The notes under the pieces are model-generated. The model had not been told where the DNA came from, did no database searches, and saw only the letters and a program-made list of their open reading frames with translations. Shown one piece after another: positions 45,890 through 54,219 of a DNA stretch of 64,000 bases; the first letter of the stretch is position 1; each line of letters starts with the position of its first letter. Both the position numbers and the translations under genes were made by a program. The DNA is from Lachnospiraceae bacterium (GTDB lineage: Bacteria > Bacillota > Clostridia > Lachnospirales > Lachnospiraceae), in NCBI GenBank assembly GCA_900751785.1, contig CAADSM010000047.1, positions 1 through 64,000 on the forward strand, written 5' to 3'.

Positions 45890-47608
45890 TCACTTTCCTT
45901 CTTTCTCATGATCCGCCGGCGGGATACGGAATACTGCCGCGTCTCCGGTCAGAGGGCTGCGGTTCCTGTAGTCAAACAGCAGGAGCTCCCCGCTGATCCT
46001 CTCAAGATGCGTCATTTTGCGCATCTGACGGCTGTCATATCCCTCATATCCCTGCAGGAATCTGTGCTCCTCGGCCTCTCTCTTATAGAAATCCGCTGCT
46101 TCTTCCTTTTTCACAGCGCTTTCTCCCAGAAATGCCGGACGGTTTTTCACATTATCTCTCAAATACAGGTCCAATGTCAACCACTGACAGTATTCTTCCG
46201 GATTTTCTACACCGCTTTCCAGGATGAAGCGGTACAGGATCTCGTATCTTGCGATCCTTGAATGGCTGATCCCGGACAGGCCGTTTCTTTCATAATATGC
46301 TCCCAGCGCCTCATACATCGCAAACGGCGAGGGGAAATGCTCCTCCAGCCTGCGGAGCGTATTCGTAAACTGCGCGCTGTTATAATAGACCTCTACCATC
46401 TCTTCGATCTTTTTCAGACGGATGATCTCCCCATACGAGAGCCAGCGGGTCGAGAGCACCTCATAGGGCGCCCGGTCCTGGTAAAGGATCCCGTATTCTG
46501 CCGCCCGCTCATGCATCAGGGAGCCCTTGAGCACCTTCAGGAATCCGAGCTGGAGCTGCTCCGGCTTCATGGCGTAGACTTCGTTGAAGGAGGACATAAA
46601 GCTCTGGATCCCCTCATAGGGCAGCCCGGCGATCAGGTCCAGGTGCTGATGTACGTTTCCTCTCTCTCGGATGCGCGCCGTATTGACCTGCACCTTCTCA
46701 AGATCCATCCTCCTGCAGATCTCCCGGATCGTCTGCGGATTCGCGGACTGGACGCCAATCTCAAGCTGGATGAGCCCGGGCCTCATACTGTTGATCAGAC
46801 GGATCTCTTCCTCATTCAGCAGATCTGCCGCGATCTCAAAGTGAAAGTTCGTCTTCCCCCTGTCGTGCTCCATGATATAGGACCATACAGCCATGGCATG
46901 GTCATGCCGGCAGTTGAAGGTCCGGTCCACGAACTTCACCTGCGGGACCTCATGATCGATGAAAAACTGCAGTTCTCGTTCCACAAGCCCGATGTCGCGA
47001 AACCGCAGGCATTTATCGATCGAGGACAGACAATAGCTGCACGAAAAGGGGCAGCCGCGGCTCGACTCATAATAGATGATCCGGTTCTTGAAATTCTCAA
47101 TATCCTCATACACAAACGGAATCTTGTTCAGATCCATCACCGGACGGCTCTCATTCTGTATGACAGCCCCATCTCTGTCCCTGAAAACGATTCCCTTAAT
47201 ATCGCGCAGTCCTTTTCCTTCCCCATGGAAATGCTCCGCCAGCTCCCGGAAGTTCTCTTCTCCTTCCCCGCACATGATGCCGCTGATCATGGGATATTTC
47301 CTCAGCATCTCAGGGGCGTCGTAGGAGACCTCCGGTCCGCCGAGCCAGATCTGGGTATCCGGCAGGACCTTCGCAAGCTCTGTGATGACCTGCTCCACAT
47401 ACTGGATGTTCCACAGATAGCAGGAAAAGCAGACGACATCCGGATGGGCTTCATACAGATCCATGAGAATGTCGTCCAGAGGTTGATTTATTGTATACTC
47501 CTTGATCCGTATTTCCTCCTCATAGCGGGGGACAAAAGCCCGGAGGCTGTACACGGCAAGGTTGGAATGAATGTATTTTGCGTTGATCGCAGCAAGGATG
47601 ATGTTCAT
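45890..47608 (-). CDS. B12-binding radical SAM protein (DUF4080-type)
   Basis: 572 residues. The N-terminal cobalamin-binding Rossmann domain (about 1-140; LAAINAKYIHSNLAVYSLRA, GGPEVSYDAPEML) is followed by the radical SAM core. Its CxxxCxxC cluster motif is CPFSCSYC near residue 193, then EIGVQSANP and GLPYEG. A DUF4080-like C-terminal region covers about 400-560. These enzymes do radical methyl transfer or rearrangements; the substrate is unknown. It leads a minus-strand unit with the 33-residue membrane protein. Confidence 0.9.
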   Translation of the reverse strand: MNIILAAINAKYIHSNLAVYSLRAFVPRYEEEIRIKEYTINQPLDDILMDLYEAHPDVVCFSCYLWNIQYVEQVITELAKVLPDTQIWLGGPEVSYDAPEMLRKYPMISGIMCGEGEENFRELAEHFHGEGKGLRDIKGIVFRDRDGAVIQNESRPVMDLNKIPFVYEDIENFKNRIIYYESSRGCPFSCSYCLSSIDKCLRFRDIGLVERELQFFIDHEVPQVKFVDRTFNCRHDHAMAVWSYIMEHDRGKTNFHFEIAADLLNEEEIRLINSMRPGLIQLEIGVQSANPQTIREICRRMDLEKVQVNTARIRERGNVHQHLDLIAGLPYEGIQSFMSSFNEVYAMKPEQLQLGFLKVLKGSLMHERAAEYGILYQDRAPYEVLSTRWLSYGEIIRLKKIEEMVEVYYNSAQFTNTLRRLEEHFPSPFAMYEALGAYYERNGLSGISHSRIARYEILYRFILESGVENPEEYCQWLTLDLYLRDNVKNRPAFLGESAVKKEEAADFYKREAEEHRFLQGYEGYDSRQMRKMTHLERISGELLLFDYRNRSPLTGDAAVFRIPPADHEKEGK

Positions 47609-47655
47609 TTTACTTTAACTCCGTCGGTTGATCTATTTCCACTTTGGGACACAGT

Positions 47656-47712
47656 AATCTTCAATTGGGGACGTAGTGAAATTGAATTTCACTACGTCCC
47701 CAATTGAAGATT
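47656..47712. repeat. 57-bp near-perfect palindrome
   Basis: Two exact 28-base complementary arms (47656-47683 and 47685-47712) flank a single G. The core of each arm is GGGGACGTAGTGAAATT or its complement. It lies between the radical SAM gene and the SRP RNA promoter and codes for nothing. GGGGAC...GTCCCC ends recall REP-like palindromes mobilised by RAYT transposases in Clostridia. The rest of 47609-47825 shows no other feature. Confidence 0.85.
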
Positions 47713-47825
47713 TTACTATATTTCATGCTCTAAGTAAAGTAACGGTTCATCCCGCGCCATCCGTGAAACCACGCACATGTGCTTCTGCGGCTGCTGCCCG
47801 ACAGACAAAAAAACGCCGCCATGCA

Positions 47826-47854
47826 TTGACATTTCGGGAAAAACCATGTACAAT
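47826..47854 (+). promoter_or_regulatory. Promoter of the SRP RNA gene
   Basis: -35 TTGACA (47826-47831), 17-nt spacer, -10 TACAAT (47849-47854), predicted start near 47861, which matches the expected 5' end of the RNA. Confidence 0.85.
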
Positions 47855-47860
47855 TAAGAC

Positions 47861-48122
47861 TCGTGCAGCCGGGGTGTTAGCGGTACCTTGTACCTGCAAT
47901 CCGCTATAGCAGGGGTGATATTGCGCGGAGGGCGACAGCCGGCAGAGCTGCCCCCGGTAAGTGGCGTTGAGGTCTGGGTCTCACGCGACGGGAATCTGTG
48001 AACCGTGTCAGGTCGGGAACGGAGCAGCACTAAGCAGAACCTCCCGGGTGCCGTGAGGGTGCCTGGGCTGAGTTAACTGCCGGGGTAACGTCTGATAGCC
48101 TAGTTCGAAGCGCAATGCACGT
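47861..48122 (+). ncRNA. ffs: Signal recognition particle RNA, large Bacillota type
   Basis: About 262 nt. The universally conserved helix 8 region GTGTCAGGTCGGGAACGGAG then CAGCACTAAGC is at 48006-48036. The 5' end (CGTGCA near 47862) pairs with the 3' end (TGCACG near 48116-48121), closing the long rod. The 5' part (about 47870-47960) forms the Alu-like domain found in Bacillus and Clostridium SRP RNAs, which is absent from the 4.5S form. Together with Ffh it targets nascent membrane and secreted proteins. Confidence 0.95.
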
Positions 48123-48136
48123 AAAAAGAGCAAATG

Positions 48137-48166
48137 CAGCGGAATTTTATCTTCCGCTGTTTTTTT
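48137..48166 (+). terminator. Terminator of the SRP RNA gene
   Basis: Arms CAGCGGA / TCCGCTG (48137-48143, 48153-48159) followed by seven T on the plus strand. Confidence 0.85.
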
Positions 48167-48248
48167 CTGCCCTGATTTCGTTCAGATCCCCGGAATCTGT
48201 TGAACAGCTTCCGATTTCTTTCCCCGCCGGCTATGCCGCGTCCATGGA

Positions 48249-48752
48249 TCATCCGCACTCCTTCTCCCGCTTTTTCCTCTCCCTCAGCTCCTTAAAAAAC
48301 TGCCTCATCATCCCACTGCACTCTTCCTCCAGCACACCAGTCTCAATCTCCGCCTGGTGATTAAAGCGTTCCACCTGCAGCAGATTCAGCACAGACCCGG
48401 CGCATCCCGCCTTTGGATTCATACAGCCGATCACCACCCGGGGGATCCGCGACTGTACGATCGCCCCGGCGCACATCTGGCAGGGTTCCAGCGTCACGTA
48501 CAGCGTGCACTCTTCCAGCCGCCAGTCTCCCAGCTTCCGGCTTGCCTTCCGGATCGCCGTAATCTCCGCATGGGCGAGAGGGCTCTTATCTGTATTCCTG
48601 CGGTTATACCCCCTTGCGATGATCTTCCCTTCATGGACGATCACGCAGCCGATGGGCGTCTCATCCAGCTTGTACGCCTTCTTCGCCTGCTTTATGGCCT
48701 CCTTCATAAATTTTATATCTGTCTGTTCTGTACTCAGGACAATCTCTTCCAT
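48249..48752 (-). CDS. tadA: tRNA adenosine-34 deaminase
   Basis: 167 residues. It converts A34 to inosine in tRNA-Arg(ACG). The zinc/catalytic motifs are LAHAEI (HAE, proton-shuttling Glu) and PCQMCAGA (PCxxC). GNNNP-like ETPIGCVIV and NRRNTDKSPLAHAE are typical. Start options are ATG 48752 (11 nt from GGAGG) or the adjacent GTG at 48755 (8 nt). A further open extension upstream is not needed for the fold. It often sits beside the SRP RNA in Bacillota, as here. Confidence 0.96.
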   Translation of the reverse strand: MEEIVLSTEQTDIKFMKEAIKQAKKAYKLDETPIGCVIVHEGKIIARGYNRRNTDKSPLAHAEITAIRKASRKLGDWRLEECTLYVTLEPCQMCAGAIVQSRIPRVVIGCMNPKAGCAGSVLNLLQVERFNHQAEIETGVLEEECSGMMRQFFKELRERKKREKECG

Positions 48753-48837
48753 CACTCTTTCCGCCTCCTGGTGGTTCTTTTTCACCTCTGCTCTGAATAG
48801 ACTAGACATAAAAGAGACAAGACCAGAGGTATACTTT

Positions 48838-49956
48838 ATGAATCCCGGTATTTGTTATGTATATGAATATGAAAATAAACAGCGCAAAAGGAACGTCGGG
48901 TTCCTCAAGATCACAAGGCACTACCAGTCCTGCATCCTGCAGATCCATGTCCGCGGGATCCCTGTCGGAAATGGTGCCGCGCTGGACCTCTACGCATTCT
49001 ATCTGCACGGCCATGACATGATCGGCGTGCCGATTGCCTCGCTGACCTGCTTCGGCCGCTCTATCTCCGTGCGTCTCCCGATATCCGAATCTCATTTTCC
49101 CGAACGGAGGTCCCTCTCAGGGATCGACGGATTTCTCATCCGCCTGCCAGGCAGCCGGGACTCCGTTTTCTGGGCAGCGTCCGAGAACAGCTTCGACGCG
49201 GATCTCAGTCATCTGCGCCCGCCGGAGGAAGAAAATGACGAGCCCGCTGCCGGAGAGCAGCCGGAGGCGCCCGATGAAGGCAATGCCGATACCGCAGACA
49301 GCTCAGACACCGCTGTCCCGACTGAACCGGAAGAAGCTCCCGCTCCGGAGAACAGCCTTCCCCCCGCGGAATCCGTTTCCCCGGAGAGCACGCTTCCACC
49401 CGAGGAGTCCGTTTCCTCTGAGAGCGCGCTTCCGCCCACAGAGTCCCTCCCCCCTGAGAGCATTCTCCCGCCCGGAGAAAGCTCCACTCCGGAGAATACC
49501 GCCGCTCCCGCGGATGACGGCGGATCGCCGGACGTTCCTCCGTCCGCTCTCCTCTCCGAAGAGAACCGGCAGGACAGAGATCATACTCTGCAGGCCTCAG
49601 AGCAGGGCAGCGCTCCTCCCGGGCAGGACCGCAGCTCCCTCACCGCAAGGAAGATTGAGCGTTCGGAAATCTCGAAGCTGCCGCGGCGGTTCTGGTTCCT
49701 CGCCAACAACAGCTTCCTCCTCCACGGATACCATAATTATAACCACCTCCTTCTTGTGGAAGAAGATGGTCATGTGTGGCTCGGCGTCCCCGGCATCTAC
49801 GATGTCCGCGAAGCGCGGGCGGCAGACCTGTTCGGCTTTCCTCAGTTTACCCGCTCCTACGCTCCGATGCTCGGACTCTCTGAGGATGAGCGGAACGACG
49901 GAGCAGATTTCGGCCATTGGTGCCGCTATCTCGATTCCGGCGGACCGGCTAGATGA
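48838..49956 (+). CDS. DUF6128-type protein with Pro/Glu/Ser-rich repeat linker
   Basis: 372 residues, no signal peptide. The N-terminal domain (about 1-120; GICYVYEYENKQRKRNVGFL) and C-terminal domain (about 285-372; LPRRFWFLANNSFLLHGYHN, FGHWCRYLD) look like DUF6128 proteins of Lachnospiraceae, whose role is unknown. Between them about 160 residues are low-complexity acidic linker with LPPxES repeats (ALPPTESLPPES and similar). The frame is open upstream of 48838, but AGAGG and the divergent tadA gene favour this ATG. Its stop overlaps the convergent dgt stop by 8 nt. Confidence 0.8.
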   Translation: MNPGICYVYEYENKQRKRNVGFLKITRHYQSCILQIHVRGIPVGNGAALDLYAFYLHGHDMIGVPIASLTCFGRSISVRLPISESHFPERRSLSGIDGFLIRLPGSRDSVFWAASENSFDADLSHLRPPEEENDEPAAGEQPEAPDEGNADTADSSDTAVPTEPEEAPAPENSLPPAESVSPESTLPPEESVSSESALPPTESLPPESILPPGESSTPENTAAPADDGGSPDVPPSALLSEENRQDRDHTLQASEQGSAPPGQDRSSLTARKIERSEISKLPRRFWFLANNSFLLHGYHNYNHLLLVEEDGHVWLGVPGIYDVREARAADLFGFPQFTRSYAPMLGLSEDERNDGADFGHWCRYLDSGGPAR

Positions 49957-51376
49957 TCCCGTTCATCTCCTGGTACAGCCGCTTAGCGTAGCTGTCCGTC
50001 ATGCCGCACACATAGTCTGTCACGAGGAGCAGGCGGAGATACAGTTTTTCCGCCTCGCTCTTCCCCTCCGAATGGAGCCGGTATGCATTCTTATAATTAT
50101 CCGAGATCAGGGAAACGATCCGGCTGTCTATGGAGTCCTGGTTCTCCTGCGTGTCGTAGTTCAGCACGGCGCGCACCAGCCTGTCCATAAGGAAATTCAG
50201 GATCGCTGACTCAGTAAGCTCCATCTTGTAGATCGCACTGGTGGAGAAAACGTGCCGGTGCGCCATATCTCCCAGCAGATCCATGAGCGGCGCTCCGAAG
50301 GTCCCGTAAAACAGATCATGTTCGTACTCCCCCTCCATGATCGCGTCATAATTGGATGTAAAACCGTAAGTCGCACAGCTGATGAGGAATCCCTGCGCGC
50401 TCACGATCCAGTTTTTCACCGCATAGGACTCCGGGCTGTCCACACTCTTTTCGCGTCCCCTGGCGCGGAGCCGGCGCAGCTTTTCAAGAGGCCGGAACGT
50501 CGTATCGTCATAGATCTCCGCATGGTCCCGCTCCAGCTCTTCCAGCTCCTTTTCCAGCGTATAATATGTGATAAATCCTTTCACGAAAGCGTCCTCGATA
50601 TCCGCCGTCTTATAGGCGAGATCATCTGCCGCCTCGAGGATAAAGGTCAGCGGATGCCGCCGGTTTCCCGTCCCCGTTACAGCCGTTATCTTCTCAAATA
50701 TCTCCCGGTCAGCATAGTAGTATCCCATCTTCCTGTCCCTGATATTCGAGCTGTGTGGACTGATCTCTGTGGACGGCACCGGATATTTTATGATCGTGTT
50801 AAGCAGTCCGTAGGTCAGGTTCATCCCATACTCATCCACCAGATAGTGAAGCCTCGTCACCAGACGGAGCGCCTGCGCATTTCCCTCAAAATGATAGAAG
50901 TCCTGCTTCATCTGTTCCGTGAGCATCTTTTCTACGAGCTGTCCGCGGAATGTGAGCTTCGGCAGGTTCCGGCGGAACCACTCCCGGATCGCCAGCTCGC
51001 CGAAATGTCCGAAGGGCGGATTCCCGATATCGTGGATCAGGCCGGCGCACTCAAGGATGTGGGAAATATCCTCCCGCATCTTCGGCGTAAATCCGTGATC
51101 CCTGCGGTATGTCAGGATATTCTCTCCGATGTTCTGTCCGAGCGATTTGCCGAAAGACGCCACCTCCAGGGAATGCGTAAGCCTCGTCCTGATAAAATCG
51201 CTCTTATCCAGAGGGAACACCTGCGTCTTGTCCTGCAGACGGCGGAACGATGCACTGCCGATGATCCTGTGATAATCCTTCTCAAACTCGCTCCTGAGAT
51301 CCGTTGAACGCCGGCGGCCGGAGCTCCCCCGCTCCCGCTGTACAGAGAGAAGCCGTTCCCATTCCATTCTTTCCAT
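49949..51376 (-). CDS. dgt: Deoxyguanosinetriphosphate triphosphohydrolase family protein
   Basis: 475 residues, HD-domain dNTPase that splits dGTP (or other dNTPs) to nucleoside and triphosphate. The metal ligands are in RTRLTHSLEVASFG and HDIGNPPFGHFGE, with a third Asp in EAADDLAYKTADIEDAF. It belongs to the longer dGTPase-like branch. ATG 51376 (MERMEWERLL) is 11 nt from AGGAG; the upstream open frame runs through the terminator of the next gene and is rejected. Confidence 0.93.
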   Translation of the reverse strand: MERMEWERLLSVQRERGSSGRRRSTDLRSEFEKDYHRIIGSASFRRLQDKTQVFPLDKSDFIRTRLTHSLEVASFGKSLGQNIGENILTYRRDHGFTPKMREDISHILECAGLIHDIGNPPFGHFGELAIREWFRRNLPKLTFRGQLVEKMLTEQMKQDFYHFEGNAQALRLVTRLHYLVDEYGMNLTYGLLNTIIKYPVPSTEISPHSSNIRDRKMGYYYADREIFEKITAVTGTGNRRHPLTFILEAADDLAYKTADIEDAFVKGFITYYTLEKELEELERDHAEIYDDTTFRPLEKLRRLRARGREKSVDSPESYAVKNWIVSAQGFLISCATYGFTSNYDAIMEGEYEHDLFYGTFGAPLMDLLGDMAHRHVFSTSAIYKMELTESAILNFLMDRLVRAVLNYDTQENQDSIDSRIVSLISDNYKNAYRLHSEGKSEAEKLYLRLLLVTDYVCGMTDSYAKRLYQEMNGII

Positions 51377-51405
51377 ATGTACAATTTCTCCTACTAAAAA
51401 AATAC

Positions 51406-51445
51406 ATCGGTGTGCGGGAGACATCTCCTTCTCCGGCACACCGAT
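51406..51445 (-). terminator. Terminator after the XRE-type gene
   Basis: Perfect 10-bp outer arms ATCGGTGTGC / GCACACCGAT (51406-51415, 51436-51445), with the stem continuing inward. On the minus strand it is followed by GTATTTTTTTAG. Confidence 0.85.
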
Positions 51446-51456
51446 ACGCGTCTTGA

Positions 51457-52701
51457 TCAGTCGAGATAGATCGGAGGCTCATAGGCGCTCCCCAGGAGAG
51501 CCTTCTTCCTCTCCTGATATCCGAGGAATGCCCATTCCGTCATATCTGTCCATTTATGGATGCTGCGGTCATATACCTGGACATACCCGATCCTTGTGGG
51601 ATGCATACGCACGCTGTTGGACTGGTACTCCTTGCCGGTATACGGATTGACATCGCCTGCCTCCCGGTCTTCCTCTGCATCCTGATGGGAGATGACCGGT
51701 TCAAACTCTCTCTCATCCTCCTGGTAAGCCTCCGGCTCTTCCTGCCGGGGTTCTTCTTCATAGGACTCCGGCTCCGGAGCAGCCTGCTGCACCGTTTCAT
51801 GAACCGGCTCCTTCACTTCCTTCTTCTCGTCTTTCTTCTTTCTTCTCAGGAAGAAATTGCCGCGGAACCAATCCCGCTTCGGCTTCTCAAGCTCCTCCTT
51901 GATCGCTTCTACGGACTCGCCCGCCTTTGCATTTTCCTCGAGCTGGGTGAGCTCTTCATGGATGTCATAGAGCTCGCCAATCGTCATATCTCTCTCATCC
52001 GGTCCGACGTCAGAGTCAGAATACTGGCTCTTCTCCGTCGAAGCCGCCCATTCCTCATCGGACAGCTCCGCCTGCGGCCTTCCCCAGGCAGCTTCCACTT
52101 CCTGCTCGTCCTCGATCTGTCCGCTTCCGTCTTCCTGGCCGTCCGCCGCTCCGCTCCGCGCGGACTCAAGCTCTTCTCCGCCGGTCTCTGCGGTCCCCAT
52201 CTCTGCTTCCGGGAACACTTCCGTCTCCGGCTCTTCCTGAGCTGTCGCTGCGGCCCAGCTTCCGGCATCTGCCGGTTTTTCACTGACTGCCGCCGGCTCC
52301 TCTGCCGTCTGCGTCTCAGCCTCTTCCTCAGCCGCCTGTACCTGTGCTGTATCTGCTGCGGTTTCCTCATAGACCATCTCCGGCACCGGCACTTCAGCCT
52401 GCTCTGCAGCAGCTTCCTGCTCATATGCGGGCTCATACGCCGCATCCTCATGTACAGCGCCTGTCTGCTGACGGCTTGGCTCTGTGCCCATGATGCTCAG
52501 CTGGAACGGGCACTCCAGGATCCGCGCGATCATGCGCATATCCTGCTCCTGGAAGTTATCCCTCCCCAATCTCTGCGTCAAGTTCTGTCTGGACATCTTC
52601 TTCCCAGTCTTCGCTTCGATCGTCTCTGCCAGCTCCTTGATCGTCATGCCTTTTCTTCCAAGAATGATCTTGACCTGTTCACCAAATGTTAAATCTTCCA
52701 T
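51457..52701 (-). CDS. XRE-type HTH protein with long acidic region
   Basis: 414 residues. An N-terminal helix-turn-helix of Cro/XRE type covers about 1-70 (FGEQVKIILGRKGMTIKELA, MSRQNLTQRLG). About 80-210 is Glu/Ala-rich low complexity, followed by a Lys-rich stretch (FFLRRKKKDEKKEVKEPV) and a conserved-looking C-terminal 60 residues (GYVQVYDRSIHKWTDMTEWA). No membrane helix. It could be a regulator or nucleoid-associated protein; function unknown. ATG 52701 is 6 nt from GGAGG; ATG 52704 is the alternative. Confidence 0.78.
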   Translation of the reverse strand: MEDLTFGEQVKIILGRKGMTIKELAETIEAKTGKKMSRQNLTQRLGRDNFQEQDMRMIARILECPFQLSIMGTEPSRQQTGAVHEDAAYEPAYEQEAAAEQAEVPVPEMVYEETAADTAQVQAAEEEAETQTAEEPAAVSEKPADAGSWAAATAQEEPETEVFPEAEMGTAETGGEELESARSGAADGQEDGSGQIEDEQEVEAAWGRPQAELSDEEWAASTEKSQYSDSDVGPDERDMTIGELYDIHEELTQLEENAKAGESVEAIKEELEKPKRDWFRGNFFLRRKKKDEKKEVKEPVHETVQQAAPEPESYEEEPRQEEPEAYQEDEREFEPVISHQDAEEDREAGDVNPYTGKEYQSNSVRMHPTRIGYVQVYDRSIHKWTDMTEWAFLGYQERKKALLGSAYEPPIYLD

Positions 52702-52721
52702 CATCTTCCTCCTTATGTATA

Positions 52722-52760
52722 ATTATACTCCTTTGCAATCTTTAGAAACGTTATCGTTTC
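52722..52760 (-). promoter_or_regulatory. Putative promoter with palindromic operator before the XRE gene
   Basis: The palindrome GAAACG-TTAT-CGTTTC (52745-52760) overlaps the position expected for a -35 box 17 nt upstream of a TATAAT (minus strand, 52722-52727). The XRE protein itself is a candidate ligand. The distance to the start codon is short, so this is tentative. Confidence 0.4.
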
Positions 52761-52786
52761 TCCCCTTTATTCCGTATAAGCCGATC

Positions 52787-53590
52787 TCACTGTCCGAGCA
52801 CATACTCTTCCAGTGTGATATTCTGCTCTGTGATCTCCTTTGCCGCCTCTTTTCCCACATAGCGGTAATGCCATGGTTCGTACACGATGTTCGTCACATC
52901 GGACTTGTCAGACGGATATCGGAGGATAAATCCATATTCCCAGCAGTGCTCCATCAGCCATTTCTGCTCTTCCGTATCTCCCTGTCGGTCATCCAGCGCT
53001 TCGTACTCCGAAGAGATGATATCAACCGCAAGGCCGGTCGCGTGTTCACTCGTCCCCGGCACGGCTACAGACTTCTTTGTCTCGTCATAAGCATTGAGCG
53101 GGCTGTATCCCTGGGAGATCCAGTCCTGCATCGTATTGTTGAACACCTCCCGCTGCTTCTCATATGACCGGTACGCGGACGCCACATACATACTGAGTCC
53201 TGCATCCTTAGCGTCGCTCAGCATCCGTTTCAGATCATCTGCGATCCGCGAGTCCACGGAGCGCTCTGATTCGATCTCCGTCATCTCCGCCGGCACATAG
53301 GAAGTATCCAGAGGATGTCCCTCATTTACCAGGGCGATCGCCCAGTTCTCCGAGGCGCTGCTCAGCAGACTCGCGCTGTCCTCCACCGCCTCTGTTTTGC
53401 TCACCTGGGTGCGGAGGTCTTCATTCTCCTTCTCCAATGCCTCATTCTGGGTCGTAAGTGTCTGTTCATGCTCTGACAATACGCCCTTTGCCGCTATAAA
53501 TGTGATCAGGACTCCCGCTGCAACACCCGCCGCAACACAGAGCAGCATTTTATAACGTCTAACCTGTCTGACCCTGTCATTTTGTCTCAT
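52787..53590 (-). CDS. M15 family D-Ala-D-Ala carboxypeptidase (VanY-like)
   Basis: 267 residues. One N-terminal membrane anchor (about 12-32) and a short coiled coil precede the extracellular zinc peptidase. Metal and catalytic motifs are SEHATGLAVDI (SxHxxGxAxD) and EPWHYRYVG. It trims the terminal D-Ala from peptidoglycan stem peptides. No vanA-type resistance genes are present, so this is likely housekeeping wall maturation. The ATG overlaps the upstream phosphopantetheinyl transferase stop (ATGA). Confidence 0.93.
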   Translation of the reverse strand: MRQNDRVRQVRRYKMLLCVAAGVAAGVLITFIAAKGVLSEHEQTLTTQNEALEKENEDLRTQVSKTEAVEDSASLLSSASENWAIALVNEGHPLDTSYVPAEMTEIESERSVDSRIADDLKRMLSDAKDAGLSMYVASAYRSYEKQREVFNNTMQDWISQGYSPLNAYDETKKSVAVPGTSEHATGLAVDIISSEYEALDDRQGDTEEQKWLMEHCWEYGFILRYPSDKSDVTNIVYEPWHYRYVGKEAAKEITEQNITLEEYVLGQ

Positions 53591-54216
53591 AATAATCTCA
53601 ACCCCGTATGAATCTTTGAATCAATCTCTTTGTCTGTCGAACAGACTGCCATTTTATAAGGGATATCCTGCACAGAAAATTCTCTGTAGTAATATCTGTC
53701 CGGATACTCTTCCGGCTGTCTGATCAGGACTGGCGGCTCCCCCAGGCGGACACAGAAGCTGTTCAGAGGAAGAGCCATTCCTCTTCCTGTCGCTTTTATG
53801 AAGCTCTCCTTCAATACCCAGTATCTGAAGAAGCAGTCCGTGCGTCCTTCCTCTGTTTCGCGCCCCAGAACAGCTTCGTACTCCTCCCGGCAGAAAAAAT
53901 GCTCCGCCAGATCGAGCCTCAGCCTCCCGATACGCTCCAGGTCGCATCCCACCTGTTCCTTTTTCCCATCCAGTTCAACAGCGCACATAACATAATCTCC
54001 GGAATGGGCGAGATTATATGCAGAAGATTCAGGCAGACATTCCTCCGCCCGAATCTTTTCCAGTAAGCTCCATACCCCCACACTCTGAGCTCTTCCCTGT
54101 GCGGAGCGCAGCGCGTCCGCCTTCTTCTTCCGAAAATCAGGGAGCTGCTCATAATATTTTCTATAACATTCCTCTTCGCAGAGCGGTCTTATATCCGCGA
54201 TCCATGCTCTGACCAT
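53587..54216 (-). CDS. 4'-phosphopantetheinyl transferase, Sfp type
   Basis: 209 residues. It transfers phosphopantetheine from CoA to a carrier protein serine. The Mg-binding Asp/Glu pair is in GCDLERIGRL (about 103-112) and the second motif WVLKESFIKATGRG is near 143-156. The Sfp type usually modifies peptide or polyketide carriers, but no such synthase is in this window. It sits between the GGDEF-EAL gene (3-nt gap) and the M15 gene (4-nt overlap), so all three form one operon. Confidence 0.92.
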   Translation of the reverse strand: MVRAWIADIRPLCEEECYRKYYEQLPDFRKKKADALRSAQGRAQSVGVWSLLEKIRAEECLPESSAYNLAHSGDYVMCAVELDGKKEQVGCDLERIGRLRLDLAEHFFCREEYEAVLGRETEEGRTDCFFRYWVLKESFIKATGRGMALPLNSFCVRLGEPPVLIRQPEEYPDRYYYREFSVQDIPYKMAVCSTDKEIDSKIHTGLRLL

Positions 54217-54219
54217 TCT

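Noticed and set aside
47870..48120. TAGTTCGAAGC near 48100 considered as a tRNA T-loop
   Set aside because: It belongs to the SRP RNA rod; no acceptor stem or anticodon arm can be formed around it.
48115..48360. 81-codon frame starting at the 3' end of the SRP RNA
   Set aside because: It begins inside the RNA, crosses its terminator and overlaps tadA; no SD sequence.
52787..53590. M15 peptidase considered as part of a vancomycin resistance cluster
   Set aside because: No vanH, vanA, vanX or two-component regulator nearby; VanY-like carboxypeptidases are common housekeeping genes.
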